Shown piece by piece: positions 10,317 through 22,971 of a stretch of 39,271 nt of DNA (within the stretch, counting starts at the first letter, position 1; each line of letters starts with the position of its first letter). The stretch is from Asparagopsis taxiformis. Lineage: Eukaryota; Rhodophyta; Florideophyceae; Bonnemaisoniales; Bonnemaisoniaceae. The stretch covers positions 1 through 39,271 of the forward strand of contig JALQPE010000369.1 in the NCBI GenBank assembly GCA_030407315.1, given 5' to 3'. The position numbers and the translations under genes are program-made. The notes under the pieces were generated by a model that searched no databases, had not been told where the DNA came from, and saw only the letters and a program-made list of their open reading frames with translations.

Positions 10317-11555
10317 TGTAGTGCAATGCCCGGGCTGTCGATTCGACTTAGGGTAGTGAGCCGATTCGGCTAAGCACCGCAAGGTGTTCGAGCCCTCCTG
10401 TCTCGGTAGTCAGGCTCAGGGTAGAGGTGGTAGAGCTAAGGCGGATCGCCTGCTTGACTGTGGGTTGTAAGGCCACACAGACGGTACGTCGAGAATCTTG
10501 GTTCAAGTGATACTGCTTTGCAGGTGAGAGATTGGCTTGTCAGGCCAACCCTAAAGGGGTAGAAGGGATAGCGCAAACACTGGATCAGTGGTGCACTGAA
10601 GTGGTAGTGTGTGACGGTGATACACCGGGTGTCAACGGACACTTAGTGTGTGAGGGGAATGACCAACGGTCGAGAAGGAGAAGAAGGGAGCTGATACAGC
10701 GTGAATGGTGGTCCACCGAGCAGGCGAGGGTACCTGGTAGTGGGAAAGGGGTGAGTGGGCACGTGCACCACTGGTGGCACGTGCAGGGGAGAGACCCTGA
10801 AAGGGTAGAGGAGAAGCTGGTACAGCGAGACGGCGATGCCGGAGGCGCTGATACAGCGGCAAGAGTAAGGCCTGACTTGTGCCACGCACTATAGCCACAG
10901 GCGGAGTAGGCAAACAGTTACTGCGATCCGCAGGATGGGAGCGAAGCGACACGATCAGGTCCGGTGGTACACCAAGAGGCCGAAGACTCCTGATAGAGGG
11001 GCACGCGCGCCACAGGCTGCGCGTGGTAAGGGATAATGCTGATACAGCGGGTGGAGTGCCAAGGGCAAACGCTGGATCAGCGACGAACGGGTACCGGAAG
11101 GGTGCCAAGTACTATAGCCAAGGGAGAAGCAGGCTGACTCAGACGGCGAAACGCACCTTGGGAGCAAAATGACAACCGAACTTCCGGTTACTTTACAATC
11201 GAAGAACTGGGCGATCCGCCGTAAAATAAATACTATGTTACAGCACGGTGGCTAGCCCTAAGTGAACTTCTACGGTTGTCAGTGGATAGGCTAAATACTG
11301 GTACAGCAGGGCGGTCGGAAAAACCCTAAATGAATGGCGTGGCAGGCGTGGTACACGCAGAGTCAGTGTCTTGTGCAACAGGGTTAGTGTGTATCACAGT
11401 GTGCCACTGGTTCCACGTGTATCGATTCCAGTGTGTCACTGTAATTAGCATAAATATCGGAAAGGTTTGGAAAGTAAAAGTTTTCAGAAAAACCATTACA
11501 CAGTTTAAAAGTGGTACATCATGCAAGGCGACCCGCCACTTCGCATTGCACCACA
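10317..11555 (-). repeat. LTR, 5' copy of the chromovirus
   Basis: A 1,239-bp repeat, offset +9881 from the other LTR. It starts TGTAGTGCAATGC and ends GCATTGCACCACA, followed at once by the ACATC duplication. Since the element runs on the minus strand, this copy holds the promoter. It differs from the other LTR by one substitution near the start (cccggg versus cccgtg) and one extra A in the AAAAG run near 11477. Confidence 0.95.
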
Positions 11556-11876
11556 ACATCGCTACCCAAATGGAGAACTGGGAGAAAGGTTCACCTGTAG
11601 AAGAATGGAATGGCGTCGGTAACACGTATTTTCAGTAGGGCGTCTGAGTCCCGTGTCTGCTCGCATGCGCCCTATTAGCTGATCCGCGCCTCATCGTACG
11701 ATCATCCCAAGATGCAAGCCCATCGCGGAAAATGAGGTGACGATCAAAGTTTCACTAGCAGAAATTGGAAAAAGGGGAAGATCGGCGAGGAGACCAGGTT
11801 TCTGCATTGACACTGGTGCCCCAGCCTCTGATATCGGATTACCGGAATTGAGACGCATATCGAGTTTCACTCGACA
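11556..11876 (+). pseudogene. Ty1/copia protease, N-terminal half
   Basis: Begins with the second ACATC duplication copy. A + frame open from about 11737 to the junction contains the retropepsin signature FCIDTGAPASDIGL, with the catalytic D-T-G-A at 11809-11820, followed by ELRRI. This is the copia-type protease pattern. The frame ends at CGA-CA, where element A begins. It resumes in phase at 23008 after that element, so this and the next copia fragment are halves of one protease. Bases 11561-11736 show no continuous coding frame. Confidence 0.8.
11875..11876. repeat. CA target duplication of element A, left copy
   Basis: CA precedes the CGTCTGTG terminus here and follows the AGACG terminus at 23006-23007. 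Keeping one CA and removing 11877-23005 plus one CA restores the copia frame. If the terminal C is counted as target, the duplication is 3 bp (CAC). Confidence 0.65.
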
Positions 11877-11910
11877 CGTCTGTGTTTTCGGAAGTGGACG
11901 CGGACGTCCA
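11877..11910 (+). repeat. Left TIR of element A
   Basis: Starts CGTCTGTGTTTTCGGAAG and runs to GGACGCGGACGTCCA. It is complementary to 22972-23005 with two mismatches over 34 bp. It includes the GGACGTCC palindrome that recurs throughout both DNA elements. Confidence 0.88.
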
Positions 11911-12000
11911 GTCTCTCTAGTACGGGTCCTAGTCGGCCCCGAGATTTACTAGAACAAATGAACGTCCGCGTCCGAAAAAAAATAAAAATTTTTTGGATGC

Positions 12001-12172
12001 GGACGTCCACTTTCTCTAGTACGTTCGGCGGAATACTAGGACCCGACATCCACTTTCTCTAGTACGTTCGGCGGAATACTAGGACCCGACATCCACTTTC
12101 TCTAGTACGTTCGGCGGAGTACTAGGACCCGACATCCGGTTTCTCTAGTACATTCAGCGGGATCCTAGGACC
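12001..12172 (+). repeat. 43-bp tandem repeat, four copies
   Basis: Exact 43-bp period (equivalent points at 12008, 12051, 12094, 12137). The unit holds CTCTAGTACGTTCGGCGG and ATACTAGGACCCGACATCC. GGACGTCC/GACATCC and CTAGTA cores also occur beside the right TIR, so these may be subterminal transposase-binding sites. Confidence 0.85.
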
Positions 12173-12306
12173 AGACATTCAGTATACAATATATCAGCAA
12201 AAACCGGGAGGGAAGAAATTACAGCGGATGGTAAATTGAGGGCCCATATCGGACCGTATTTTATTCTCTCATTTACGAAACTGCTGGTATACAATACGTC
12301 TCTCTA

Positions 12307-12440
12307 GAATAGGAAATACATATCTGGTCAGAATAGGAAATAAATACCCGGTTAGAATAGGAAATACGTATCCAGCCAGGATACGGAATATGTATCCAGC
12401 TAGAATATGGAATACGTATCCAGCCAGAATACAAAATACC
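12307..12440 (+). repeat. 24-bp tandem repeat, about 5.5 copies
   Basis: Units of the form GAATAGGAAATACGTATCC plus AGCCA, period 24 bp, with increasing divergence toward the right. No coding value: the translated periodicity simply mirrors the DNA repeat. Confidence 0.85.
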
Positions 12441-12769
12441 TCTCAGCATACCGTCGATCACCCATCTCCCTCACTATCGCGTTCTCCCTACCATCCGAAC
12501 GCCATGCACCACCATCCGCACATACTTCAAGAACCCTCACGACCTAGATTACAAAAAATCTGCTCCTTCCCAATTCCATCCCCGCTTTCCTCGACACCAC
12601 CCCAGCCCATTAAATCATCAAGACATGAAACACGAACATGGTCAGCAAAATCTTACACGACTTGAAACCCACTCTTACTTCTATCGTATGCCCGAAAATA
12701 TACACATACCAGAAACACCTCACAGCTTCATTCCCCATCTTCCTAGATCCCTTCTTCACTCTCCCTGAG

Positions 12770-14220
12770 TCCTGCCGTTCCTGCTTCACCACTCCTGCAT
12801 CACATACACAACATCAACCCCAACAGTCAGATTCAAAAGCAACGCTTACCACGCCAGATATCTTAGAAAATCCCTTACTTACCTCTCATCCATCCTACAC
12901 ACAATACAAACCATGATGCAAAAACCTTGCAATGAATAATCAAAGTCAGCAGTCCATATCTTCGCAAAACAAGTCTTGGCGCTCAATGAAACTTACCTTC
13001 TGTCATCACCATTCCAGCATCACCTGCATAAAATCGAAATCAACAACAACAGTCGGACTCAAAACCCACATGTCCCTCTCAGCATACTCTCAAAACTTCC
13101 GCACTTTCCTTCGCTCGACACAATACGCACCATGACTGGATAAGCTTCCAATGAATAAATATCGCATTAACTGCAATAGTCAGATTCGAAACAAACACTT
13201 CTCTCGATGCATACCCTCAGAACTCACTTACTCTCGTTTCATTCTACACACAATACAGACCAAAAGTCGAAAATCTCACAACCAACAAATGAAGTCAACA
13301 TTCCGCATCTTCGCACCACCGGACTGCGCGCTAAATGCAACTTACCTTCCGTCATCACCATTCCTGCATCACCTACAAAAAATCGAAATCAACAACAACA
13401 GTCGGACTGAAAACCCATGCTTCCCTCGCTGCATACCCTCAGAACTTACTTACCCTCGTTGTATCCTGCACACAATAGAAACCATAAGTCAAAAATTGTA
13501 CAAAAAAATGTAGTCAGCATTCCATATCTTCGCGCAACTTAACTAGGCGCTCAATGTAACTTACCTTCCGTCATCACCATTCCAGAATCACCTACACAAA
13601 ATCAACATCAACCACAGCAGTCAGACTCAAAACCCACATTCCACTCACTGCACCCCTCAAATGCTCGCCTACCTCCCTTCCACCCTTCAGCAAATATGCA
13701 CCATGACTCACTAAGCTCCCAATAAATAAATATTGCATAAAAGACGACAGTCAAATTTAAAACAAACACTTCCCTCGCTTCATACCCTCAGGACGCACTT
13801 AACCTCTTCATCTCGTTGCATCATACAAACAATACAACCAATAATTCACAAATCGTGCAACGAAAAAATGTAGTCAGCATTCCATTTCATCGCGAAACCC
13901 GTCTTTCAGCTCAATGAAACTTACCTTACTTCATCACTATTCCTGCACCACCTATACAACATCAAAATGAACCAGAACAGTCAGACTAAAAACCCATGCA
14001 TCCCTTATTGCACACCCGCGAGACTCACTTACTTACCTGCCTCCCATGGTTCACAACATGCAAACCACGACTCACGAAGCTTCTAATGAATCAATATCGC
14101 ATCAACGACAACAGTACGACTCAAAACACACGCTTCCCTCGCTGCATACTCTCCAAACTGGCATACTCACCGTCGTTCTATCCTCTACACCAAACAAAGG
14201 AAACACGACCAAAGAACCTC
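12770..14220 (+). repeat. Degenerate ~190-bp satellite, about eight monomers
   Basis: Monomers recur at about 12785, 13000, 13165, 13350, 13570, 13735, 13930 and 14100. Shared segments are CAGTCNGACTCAAAACNCAC, CCCTCNCTGCATACCCTCAG and TTACCTTCCGTCATCACCAT. The + strand is G-poor throughout. Short open frames occur but share no start and are not conserved between monomers. The stretch between the 24-bp repeat and this array (12441-12769) is of similar G-poor composition without a clear gene. Confidence 0.6.
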
Positions 14221-14733
14221 AGCCAGTGACGGCGGAGAAGTGGAACTCCACAGGTTAACCTGCGGCGTCGACTGGACAGCTTTCAACGTCAGCTTAAGTC
14301 CTGCTGTGCATACTCCATATCATCGCCGGTATTGAGATTAATAATGGCCCAAGCCATGGTCTCTGAACTCCCGAATGATGAGATCCGGATCGAGAACATC
14401 GGAATGGTATAATCATATATATCACAATCCATTTGCTTCCCTTAAATGATCCCTGTAATATCCACTGTAAAGCACAAACTTATTCCATGAAGTTCGCAGT
14501 TAATATAATTTTATTATTTCAAATGAATTAATTGAAAATCCATCTCCCACGGCGGTCATTCGTCCTTCCAAGCGCACGTTGCCAGCAAAATGTGTGACCT
14601 AGCGGTGATGATTGATCGCTCAGGCACATTCCACCATTGGGCTGCCAGAAGTGAGCACAAAACTGATACCCACAAAACCACGAGAACATTACAAACGAGG
14701 TCTCGAACGCACATTTGGAATACAATATAAATA
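14221..14733. other. Unassigned spacer in element A
   Basis: AT-richer sequence between the satellite and the large inverted repeat. I see no gene, RNA or repeat I can support; only short frames without family features. Confidence 0.4.
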
Positions 14734-16817
14734 CTATACAACAAACTCTACTCGCTATCTCAGACGACGCGGCTCACAAGTGGCGTAGTCCCAATTTTCC
14801 GTAACGCCTTTCCTGATGCTTAAAAGTAAAAACACGTCAAAACGTATATCAGAAATGAGTGCGAGAGTTTTCTGCACAGGAGATGCTGAGCCACCAAATT
14901 GGTTTTGCGGAAATTTTAGAATTTCTGGGCTGGCCAGCAATGCAATCGAGCTGGACATCCACCGGACGTCCATTTCAGGTTGGTCGTGAGAGAGTGGGGC
15001 GGGAACATGATGAAACAAGGACCAAGACCTGTCCCTGACGTGTTGAGCCTGAAATCGACCCTTCGTAAGACGCGATTTTGGCTTACAGTTGGTGCTTACA
15101 GAAGCCAGTGATGACCCCGGTCGGGGCGGCAGCCGGTTCCTGGGGCCGTTGTGGCCAAATTAGACACCTTGATTTGAATTGAAATTTGGGCTATTCTCAA
15201 AAACATGCACATGTGAACATGTTTTTGAGATGGGGGTCTGCCGTACGGCACAATCGACCCGCCCAAATCGATGATTTTTCACAATTTTTTTCTGCCCGAA
15301 ATTTTAGAATTTCTGGGCTGGCCAGCAGTGCAATCAAGCTGGACATCCACCGGACGTCCATTTCAGGTTGGTCGTGTGCTGCTCACATCTACGCATTACA
15401 GCAACCACGCAGGCGGGCTCACTACTCATACAAAGTGCACGTAGCATGGGCAGCATGATGGATGAGCAGTGTTTGTCGTGAGAAAGTGGGGTGGGAGCAT
15501 GTCGAAACAAGGACCAAAACTTCGCCCTGGCGTATTGAGCCTGAGCCTGGAATCGATCCTTCGTGAGATGTGGCTTTGCTTACAGTTGTTGCTTACAGAA
15601 GCCAGCGATGGCCCCGCTCGGGGCGTCGGATGGCTTCTTCTGGGGCCGTTGTGGCCAGATTAGACACCTTGATTTGAATTGAAATTTGGGCTATTCTCAA
15701 AAACATGCACATGTGAACATGTTTTTGAGATGGGGGTGTGCCGTACGGCACTTTCGACCTCCCAAATCGATATAATTTTGCAATTTTTTTTCTGACTGAA
15801 ATTTTAGAATTTCTGGGCTCGCCAGCAATGCAATTGAGATGGACATTCACCGGACGTCCATTTCAGGTTGGTCGAGTATTGCACATGGATACAGTTTTGC
15901 AGCTATTTCTCAGCCCAACATTTTAGAATTTCAGGGCTGACCAGCAATGTAACCGAGGCGGACTTCCACTGGACGTCCATTTCAAGTTAGGCTAGTGCTG
16001 CACATTTGCTCGCATCGCAGCAACTAAGCAAGTGTTGAGAGCACCGAGATGCCATGCAGACAAGAGGGAACCGGCTGCAAACGGCTTCCCTGGTCGGCAG
16101 CTGGATGTCTGGATGTCAATGGCTGCAAGCATGGAAATCTTGCTACCGCACGGCGCATACACACTGCAGCAGCACATCACTGACGCATGCGAAAGTTGGG
16201 TGCTGCAGTGCGTGGTTGTTTGTGTGTTTGTGTGTGCACGACGAACCTTGTGGTATCCCTAGGCGTGCACTGGTGCAAAACATTTGGACTGCCCCATCGG
16301 TCGTACTTTGACGCATTTACATGCATCGGAGAACGACCAAGGAGGTAGAGCAGCAATCGCTGTTGGCTGAGCGTCCAAATTGGAGGGCTTGGGACAATGG
16401 TTCTATAGCAGTCATTTATAGGACGCCCACCGTTGATGACTGAGATCCACGGTGGGTTTAGTATTCATGGTGTTGTCCTGCATTGGCGGATGTCGAAGAC
16501 GAGTACTTCCAGTGAGCGTCCAAGCTGAACAGCGTGAGTGGGTAAGTGAGCGGGGAGGGGCCGCTCGGGGCGCTTGGTAGCTTCTGGGGCCGTTGTGGCC
16601 AAATTAGAATCAAGCCTATGTCCGGCGGACGTCCTGAATTGCTTTATTTTTTGGGCTATTCTCAAAAACATGCACATGTGAACATGTTTTTGAGATGGGG
16701 GTGTGCCGTACGGCACTTTCGACCGCCCAAATCGATGTATTTTTGCATTTTTTTTCTGACTGAAATTTTAGAATTTCTGGGCTCGCCAGCAATGCAATTG
16801 CGCTGGTCATTCACCGG
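14734..16817 (+). repeat. Left arm of the giant inverted repeat (palindromic-unit array)
   Basis: About 2.08 kb, matched in inverse by 19457-21540 (coordinate sum 36273-36274). From about 14916 to 16817 the arms are essentially identical. From 14734 to 14915 they are diverged but alignable. The arm contains three units of the family repeat, with the CTCAAAAACATG...CATGTTTTTGAG hairpin at 15196, 15696 and 16671, the TGCCGTACGGCA palindrome, GCTGGCCAGC, and GGACATCCACCGGACGTCC. Between 15960 and 16540 lies single-copy-like sequence also duplicated in the other arm. Short frames here are translations of the repeat and not genes. Confidence 0.92.
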
Positions 16818-19456
16818 ACGTCTATATGCGCTCAAGCGATTGCTGTCTGCTTCAAATACCTGAGACATTATTGCCCCACACGACATAAAGTCCCCCAACA
16901 TGCGACGCCCATCAAACATAAACATTTTCATGCTCTTACTACATTCTAGTCGCACACATACATCCATCTTCAAACAAAAAATGTCATTTAAACACCACCA
17001 GTCCCGCTTCATCGTACGCCAATACCGTCCAGTCGCCCAGCAGACAAGCTAGCCGTGCAGAAAACAAGCACTGCCATCTACGACGGAAACGACTGGATCT
17101 CATCATCGCTCTCAGCATTTCCAACAAGCCCAACATGTTTCCCCTACGTCACCCTGCAAAACGATACCATTGTATACTTCTGCATTCTCCGTCAATTGCA
17201 TTCATTCAATCTGCGCAATGAATTCTTCAATCTCGAAGCCGGCCGGGTTTTCTGCCCATCCTGCAATAAGGGCATTGGAGAAAGTTCTCTAGCAATGGCC
17301 ACTAAAGCCTTGATGCAACTACACGGTGCTGATTGCTTCTATCGCTTCCTCAAATCTGTCGACATTTACAACATACCATCCATCCGAAACATTTCCAAAC
17401 TAAACTAGACTGTTCATTGACAAACTCGTGTGTAGCCCCATTTAGACCACTCACCACTGGTATCTGCTGAGTCACCGCGCACTGCCCTGGTGCTCCCTCC
17501 TGAATTCGCTTGGGCTGTCTCAATACATTCCGTACTATGCCTATGAAGCAGTCCCATTATGGATCAGCGTTCTGCGTGTTCAGCACATCATCCCCACGTT
17601 ACCAGAGCTGCAATTTCTCAGCGGTACGGGTATCATCAATCCTTAGCACAGATGTGATACAGCAGCCGATGCAGGTCAATTTCTAGACTCGTAATTTTGC
17701 ACTCAAGAAGGGAGATCGGTATGGAAATTGTCCAGGCATAACAAACCGCCTGTCCTGCTCTCCTGCAGAGCAAGCTCCATCGATCCAGTCGATCAGGAAC
17801 CTGACGACATGTAGTCGGCGTTCGTTCCGGACGCGGAAAGGGCAAATTTTTGTGTGGCGTTTGCAGATTCAGTCGCAACGGGAAGCGATGAAACTTTCCG
17901 CATGGCGTTTGACTGCGGTTTATTTGAGACAGACATCGAGCGATCGGTGTTTCTGTCCAGATGAAGCTGGAGATCAATGCCGTATTTGAGCTGATAATTG
18001 GAGCAAAGATTTGAAACAAATTTTCTGTGCAAATTTACGACGCGACGCGACACGGCGGAGGGTGGATAACTCAACGTTAGATGTTATTGGTTGAGCCAAC
18101 ATTACAAGACCGTACCGACGACACGCGCAATCATTGATTTTTCGCTCATTGCTTAGGGAGCAAAACTGTCCTATGGTCGTATCAAGTTAGACCAGCACAT
18201 ATTTCCGCAACATCTTGGTGGAACGAAGTCGGTGCTCACGAAAGCCTGAGAGCTGCCTTGAGTCGAGGATTTTGTACGCCGCCTTATCTGTGGTAGTTTC
18301 ATACTGCGTTGTTTCACCGTTGGACCTGTGCCACGCACACTTGGATCTCTCTCCATACGTACGTGTAGATAAGATGTGAATTGAGCTACAATAGCATACC
18401 AAACTGGAAACCAGTATCTACATGCTTTGTGAGAATATAATGCCTCTTCCTCGAGAAAAGGCCTCCTTCGGAATACTAGATTTCATTCAACCATATCCAT
18501 CCATCTCCCATCGCTTCAGCATGAAATCATCACCATTCCATCCATCGCAACGTTCGTCTCTATCGAAACACTACTCTCCACACATCTCCCCGATCTTTCA
18601 GTCCGACCGTACCCGGCGGCGGCCGAGAGAAACGTACTGGCCATTGTTAAAAGTATCTACGACGGCAATGAGCGCATATATTAAATCATTCTCTATGTGA
18701 ACACAGACCCTGATTGCCTCTCGTTTGTGGCAGAAATGAAACAAACACAAAGACTGCAACTCGTCCATGCGAGAAGCAAAAGCTACAGATTTTTAGCAAG
18801 TATCGATAGCTACAAAGAACCACTGCAACGTTTATTCTAGACTTGTATACATTTTCATTAGCACTTACATTACCATACACGAATAGTATTGCATTAAAGA
18901 TGTTTATGAGAATGACAGGGGTCAGCGGCCGGGTTCCCTCCAGCTCAGCTTGGCTCAGCTCCGGATGCAGATGTGGTGAAGGGAAGAGAGAAAAGTCAGA
19001 TATTCTACCATGATCTGATTTGATTTGCAATCCGAGAACTTCTTGACTCCCAAAAGGTGTAAACAGTATCCCTGCATATTGGCATCGCCCAAAAGAACTG
19101 CAGCACTAACTCAATTTTCATTGCAGAGATCAGCACAACGTATTCGTCTTGAGTGTCACAAGTTGCAATTAGATGGCGCTGACTCGAAGCTAGGAGAGTT
19201 GGTAGTTGTGCCGAGTCGGCGTCTTCGGTTTGATCGCTCGTGTAAATATCCAAGCAAAATGGCAGGCAAGGAGATACAAAGCCACGCAACAATCAAGCTT
19301 ACCACATTCCCCAGCCAGAATCACCATAGAAATCCTTGCAGTCTGCATCACACAGATCATCTTACGCAGTGCGTGCTGCCCAGGTCGTTATTCGGCCCTA
19401 TCCAGAAACACTTTCAGGCCTAGTGCAACCAGTAGATCTGAAATGGAAATGGACGT
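16818..19456. other. Centre of element A between the inverted arms
   Basis: This 2.64-kb spacer is the only non-duplicated core of element A. It has no recognisable domain. The least unlikely coding stretches are 17055-17408 (+), which starts at GTG with no early ATG and contains FCPSCNKGIG, and 17793-18074 (-), 93 residues from ATG with Ser/Asn-rich composition. Neither has a family signature or matches the cargo of element B. They could be exon remnants of captured or lost cargo. Confidence 0.4.
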
Positions 19457-21540
19457 CCGGTGAATGACCAGCGCAATTGCATTGCTGGCGAGCCCAGAAA
19501 TTCTAAAATTTCAGTCAGAAAAAAAATGCAAAAATACATCGATTTGGGCGGTCGAAAGTGCCGTACGGCACACCCCCATCTCAAAAACATGTTCACATGT
19601 GCATGTTTTTGAGAATAGCCCAAAAAATAAAGCAATTCAGGACGTCCGCCGGACATAGGCTTGATTCTAATTTGGCCACAACGGCCCCAGAAGCTACCAA
19701 GCGCCCCGAGCGGCCCCTCCCCGCTCACTTACCCACTCACGCTGTTCAGCTTGGACGCTCACTGGAAGTACTCGTCTTCGACATCCGCCAATGCAGGACA
19801 ACACCATGAATACTAAACCCACCGTGGATCTCAGTCATCAACGGTGGGCGTCCTATAAATGACTGCTATAGAACCATTGTCCCAAGCCCTCCAATTTGGA
19901 CGCTCAGCCAACAGCGATTGCTGCTCTACCTCCTTGGTCGTTCTCCGATGCATGTAAATGCGTCAAAGTACGACCGATGGGGCAGTCCAAATGTTTTGCA
20001 CCAGTGCACGCCTAGGGATACCACAAGGTTCGTCGTGCACACACAAACACACAAACAACCACGCACTGCAGCACCCAACTTTCGCATGCGTCAGTGATGT
20101 GCTGCTGCAGTGTGTATGCGCCGTGCGGTAGCAAGATTTCCATGCTTGCAGCCATTGACATCCAGACATCCAGCTGCCGACCAGGGAAGCCGTTTGCAGC
20201 CGGTTCCCTCTTGTCTGCATGGCATCTCGGTGCTCTCAACACTTGCTTAGTTGCTGCGATGCGAGCAAATGTGCAGCACTAGCCTAACTTGAAATGGACG
20301 TCCAGTGGAAGTCCGCTCGGTTACATTGCTGGTCAGCCCTGAAATTCTAAAATGTTGGGCTGAGAAATAGCTGCAAAACTGTATCCATGTGCAATACTCG
20401 ACCAACCTGAAATGGACGTCCGGTGAATGTCCATCTCAATTGCATTGCTGGCGAGCCCAGAAATTCTAAAATTTCAGTCAGAAAAAAAATTGCAAAATTA
20501 TATCGATTTGGGAGGTCGAAAGTGCCGTACGGCACACCCCCATCTCAAAAACATGTTCACATGTGCATGTTTTTGAGAATAGCCCAAATTTCAATTCAAA
20601 TCAAGGTGTCTAATCTGGCCACAACGGCCCCAGAAGAAGCCATCCGACGCCCCGAGCGGGGCCATCGCTGGCTTCTGTAAGCAACAACTGTAAGCAAAGC
20701 CACATCTCACGAAGGATCGATTCCAGGCTCAGGCTCAATACGCCAGGGCGAAGTTTTGGTCCTTGTTTCGACATGCTCCCACCCCACTTTCTCACGACAA
20801 ACACTGCTCATCCATCATGCTGCCCATGCTACGTGCACTTTGTATGAGTAGTGAGCCCGCCTGCGTGGTTGCTGTAATGCGTAGATGTGAGCAGCACACG
20901 ACCAACCTGAAATGGACGTCCGGTGGATGTCCAGCTTGATTGCACTGCTGGCCAGCCCAGAAATTCTAAAATTTCGGGCAGAAAAAAATTGTGAAAAATC
21001 ATCGATTTGGGCGGGTCGATTGTGCCGTACGGCAGACCCCCATCTCAAAAACATGTTCACATGTGCATGTTTTTGAGAATAGCCCAAATTTCAATTCAAA
21101 TCAAGGTGTCTAATTTGGCCACAACGGCCCCAGGAACCGGCTGCCGCCCCGACCGGGGTCATCACTGGCTTCTGTAAGCACCAACTGTAAGCCAAAATCG
21201 CGTCTTACGAAGGGTCGATTTCAGGCTCAACACGTCAGGGACAGGTCTTGGTCCTTGTTTCATCATGTTCCCGCCCCACTCTCTCACGACCAACCTGAAA
21301 TGGACGTCCGGTGGATGTCCAGCTCGATTGCATTGCTGGCCAGCCCAGAAATTCTAAAATTTCCGAAAAATCAATTTGGTGGCCCAGCATCTCCTGTGCC
21401 GAAAAATCCCGCGCTCACTTCTGATGTACGTCTAGACGTGTTTCGCACTTGTACGCATCAGGGAAGGCGTCACGGAAGGTTGAGACTACGCTATTTGTGT
21501 ACCGCGTCGTCTGAAATAGCGAGTAGTGTTTGTTGTATAG
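19457..21540 (-). repeat. Right arm of the giant inverted repeat
   Basis: Reverse complement of 14734-16817. Hairpin motifs lie at 19580, 20544 and 21044. The inner edge is sharp: homology ends at the GGACGTC core on both sides (16817 and 19457). Outward, the arm runs into the subterminal region shared with element B. Confidence 0.92.
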
Positions 21541-22971
21541 TTGTGGAGTATGCGTCTAGTGGTTTGTAAAGCTTGCAGAACGGGATAGGGATGTGGGTGG
21601 CCCTATTTTATGAATACATGAGTACCAATATTCAGGGTTGACAAAGCGGAAAGGCATACGTTCATACATGTTTGAGATTGCATAGTGGAGAAAATATTTA
21701 CATCGAAATTTAGATGGAGCTGATGGAGGTTTTAAGGATGAGGTATGAGAGGAAGAAAATTCTTCTGTGGTATGAGGATGTGTTCTCTGGAGGGATGCAA
21801 TCTTGGAATAGTACAGGGGGAGGTGGAAATGTACGGAGTGCGGGTTTAGATTGGATTGTGATTCGGAGAGGAGTGCCGACGAGCATATGATAGGGATTGG
21901 GGAGACACTGCGGGGTGTTGGGGTAGTGAGGGCGGAGGAGGTGTTTAGGTGGGACCGTAGGAGGGTGCGGTTGAAGGCGCCGAGAGGAGGGGTTTTTTAG
22001 GAAAGTGAGGAGAAAGAGGCGGGAAGGGGGTGGCGTCTGTTCTGGCTTTGGTGAGTGGGGATGTGATGGAGAAGAAGGGGGTTATTGTATTTGGGGAGGG
22101 ACGAGAGTGGGAGGATGGGTGCGAAGTGGGGGGTTGATATGTGGTTCAGAGCGGGGAGGTTTCTGGGGAGACGGCGTCGGAGCGGGAGCGTGGGCCGGTG
22201 GTGGTGGTGGTGGTGTATACGGTATCGAAGATGCGGATGGCGTGGGGGCATGTAGCAGGTGAGGGAGGGAGGAGTGGAGCAGGTCGGGTACGGGATGAGG
22301 AGTGAGAGGTTTTCGAAGAGTAAGCTACAGGGGAAGTTTGTGGAGAGGGCGAAGGAGAGGGGTTGAAGGAAGAGGAGAGAGGGTATTGAAGAACAATACG
22401 TTGCAAAGGTGATGGGGGAGAGCATGGTCGAGGGGATAGGGGATGTTTTCCCTATTCTGAGGTAGTATGAGGACTGGTTATAAGAAATCTGTACGGTAGA
22501 GCAGAAAAGTAGGTATGGAATGGAGGTGTGCACCGTGGAAGCGGGGATAGGTAGCTGAAAATGCGTTCTAGAGTGGTATTGGGGGTGTTTGAGGTACAGT
22601 ACGGGGGAGGTGAGCACCAAATGGAAGGGGGTGTGAGCGAGAGGATGAAAAAATTAAAGACGAAATTGGAGTCGACCGACAAGGAAAAATAGAGTGGTCG
22701 CCGTGATGGATGCGGACATCCATGTCGAGCAAGGCGGCAGAAATTTCTGGGGTCGAAATTTTTGAATTTCTGAACCGGCGCCCGTCCTAGGTTGACATAG
22801 ACATGGCGGAAGTCCATCCCGAGGGGGACATCCGTGGTACTAGAAACAATGAATGTCGTCCTAGTAATACTAGACGTACTAGACCGCATGGACGTCCGGT
22901 TCTAGGCGGACATCCAAAAATACTGGAGAACATGGACGTCCGCCTAGTAATACTAGGTGTACTAGAGGTTG
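21541..22971. repeat. Subterminal region of element A, shared with element B
   Basis: Reverse complement of about 27317-28751 in element B, with high identity and small indels (coordinate sum about 50288-50292). About 21700-22680 is strongly purine/G-rich on the + strand. The 22740-22971 part carries repeated GGACGTCC palindromes and CTAGTA...TACTAG dyads next to the TIR. Proline- or glycine-rich frames here are compositional. Confidence 0.85.

Larger units (their letters stand above)
436..11555 (-). mobile_element. Complete Ty3/gypsy chromovirus, minus orientation
   Basis: An 11,120-bp LTR retrotransposon bounded by ACATC duplications. Read along the minus strand the order is 5' LTR (11555-10317), primer-binding site, gag, pol (protease, RT, RNase H, integrase, GPY/F module), a chromodomain in a shifted frame, a ~2-kb region with two genes on the opposite strand, a polypurine tract, then the 3' LTR (1673-436). 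The integrase-linked chromodomain places it among the chromoviruses. Only two LTR differences were noticed (near position 454, and a 1-nt indel near 1596), so the insertion is very young. The copy is nevertheless defective: pol has an in-frame TGA and a frameshift, and the gag N-terminus may also be shifted. It sits inside a copia-type element. Confidence 0.95.

Noticed and set aside
15186..16863. Recurring small frames containing QKHAHVNMFLRWG or its complement SKTCSHVHVFENSP
   Set aside because: They are translations of the hairpin unit and recur wherever the unit does, in both orientations. Their ends vary with flanking sequence, so they are repeat DNA and not a gene family.
17055..17408. 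117-codon frame in the core of element A with FCPSCNKG
   Set aside because: Starts at GTG with no ATG for most of its length, has no partner Cys pair, and matches no family I recognise. Kept only as a note in the core region.
22005..22262. Gly-rich frame in the purine-rich region
   Set aside because: Complement of the same compositional bias; not conserved between A and B.
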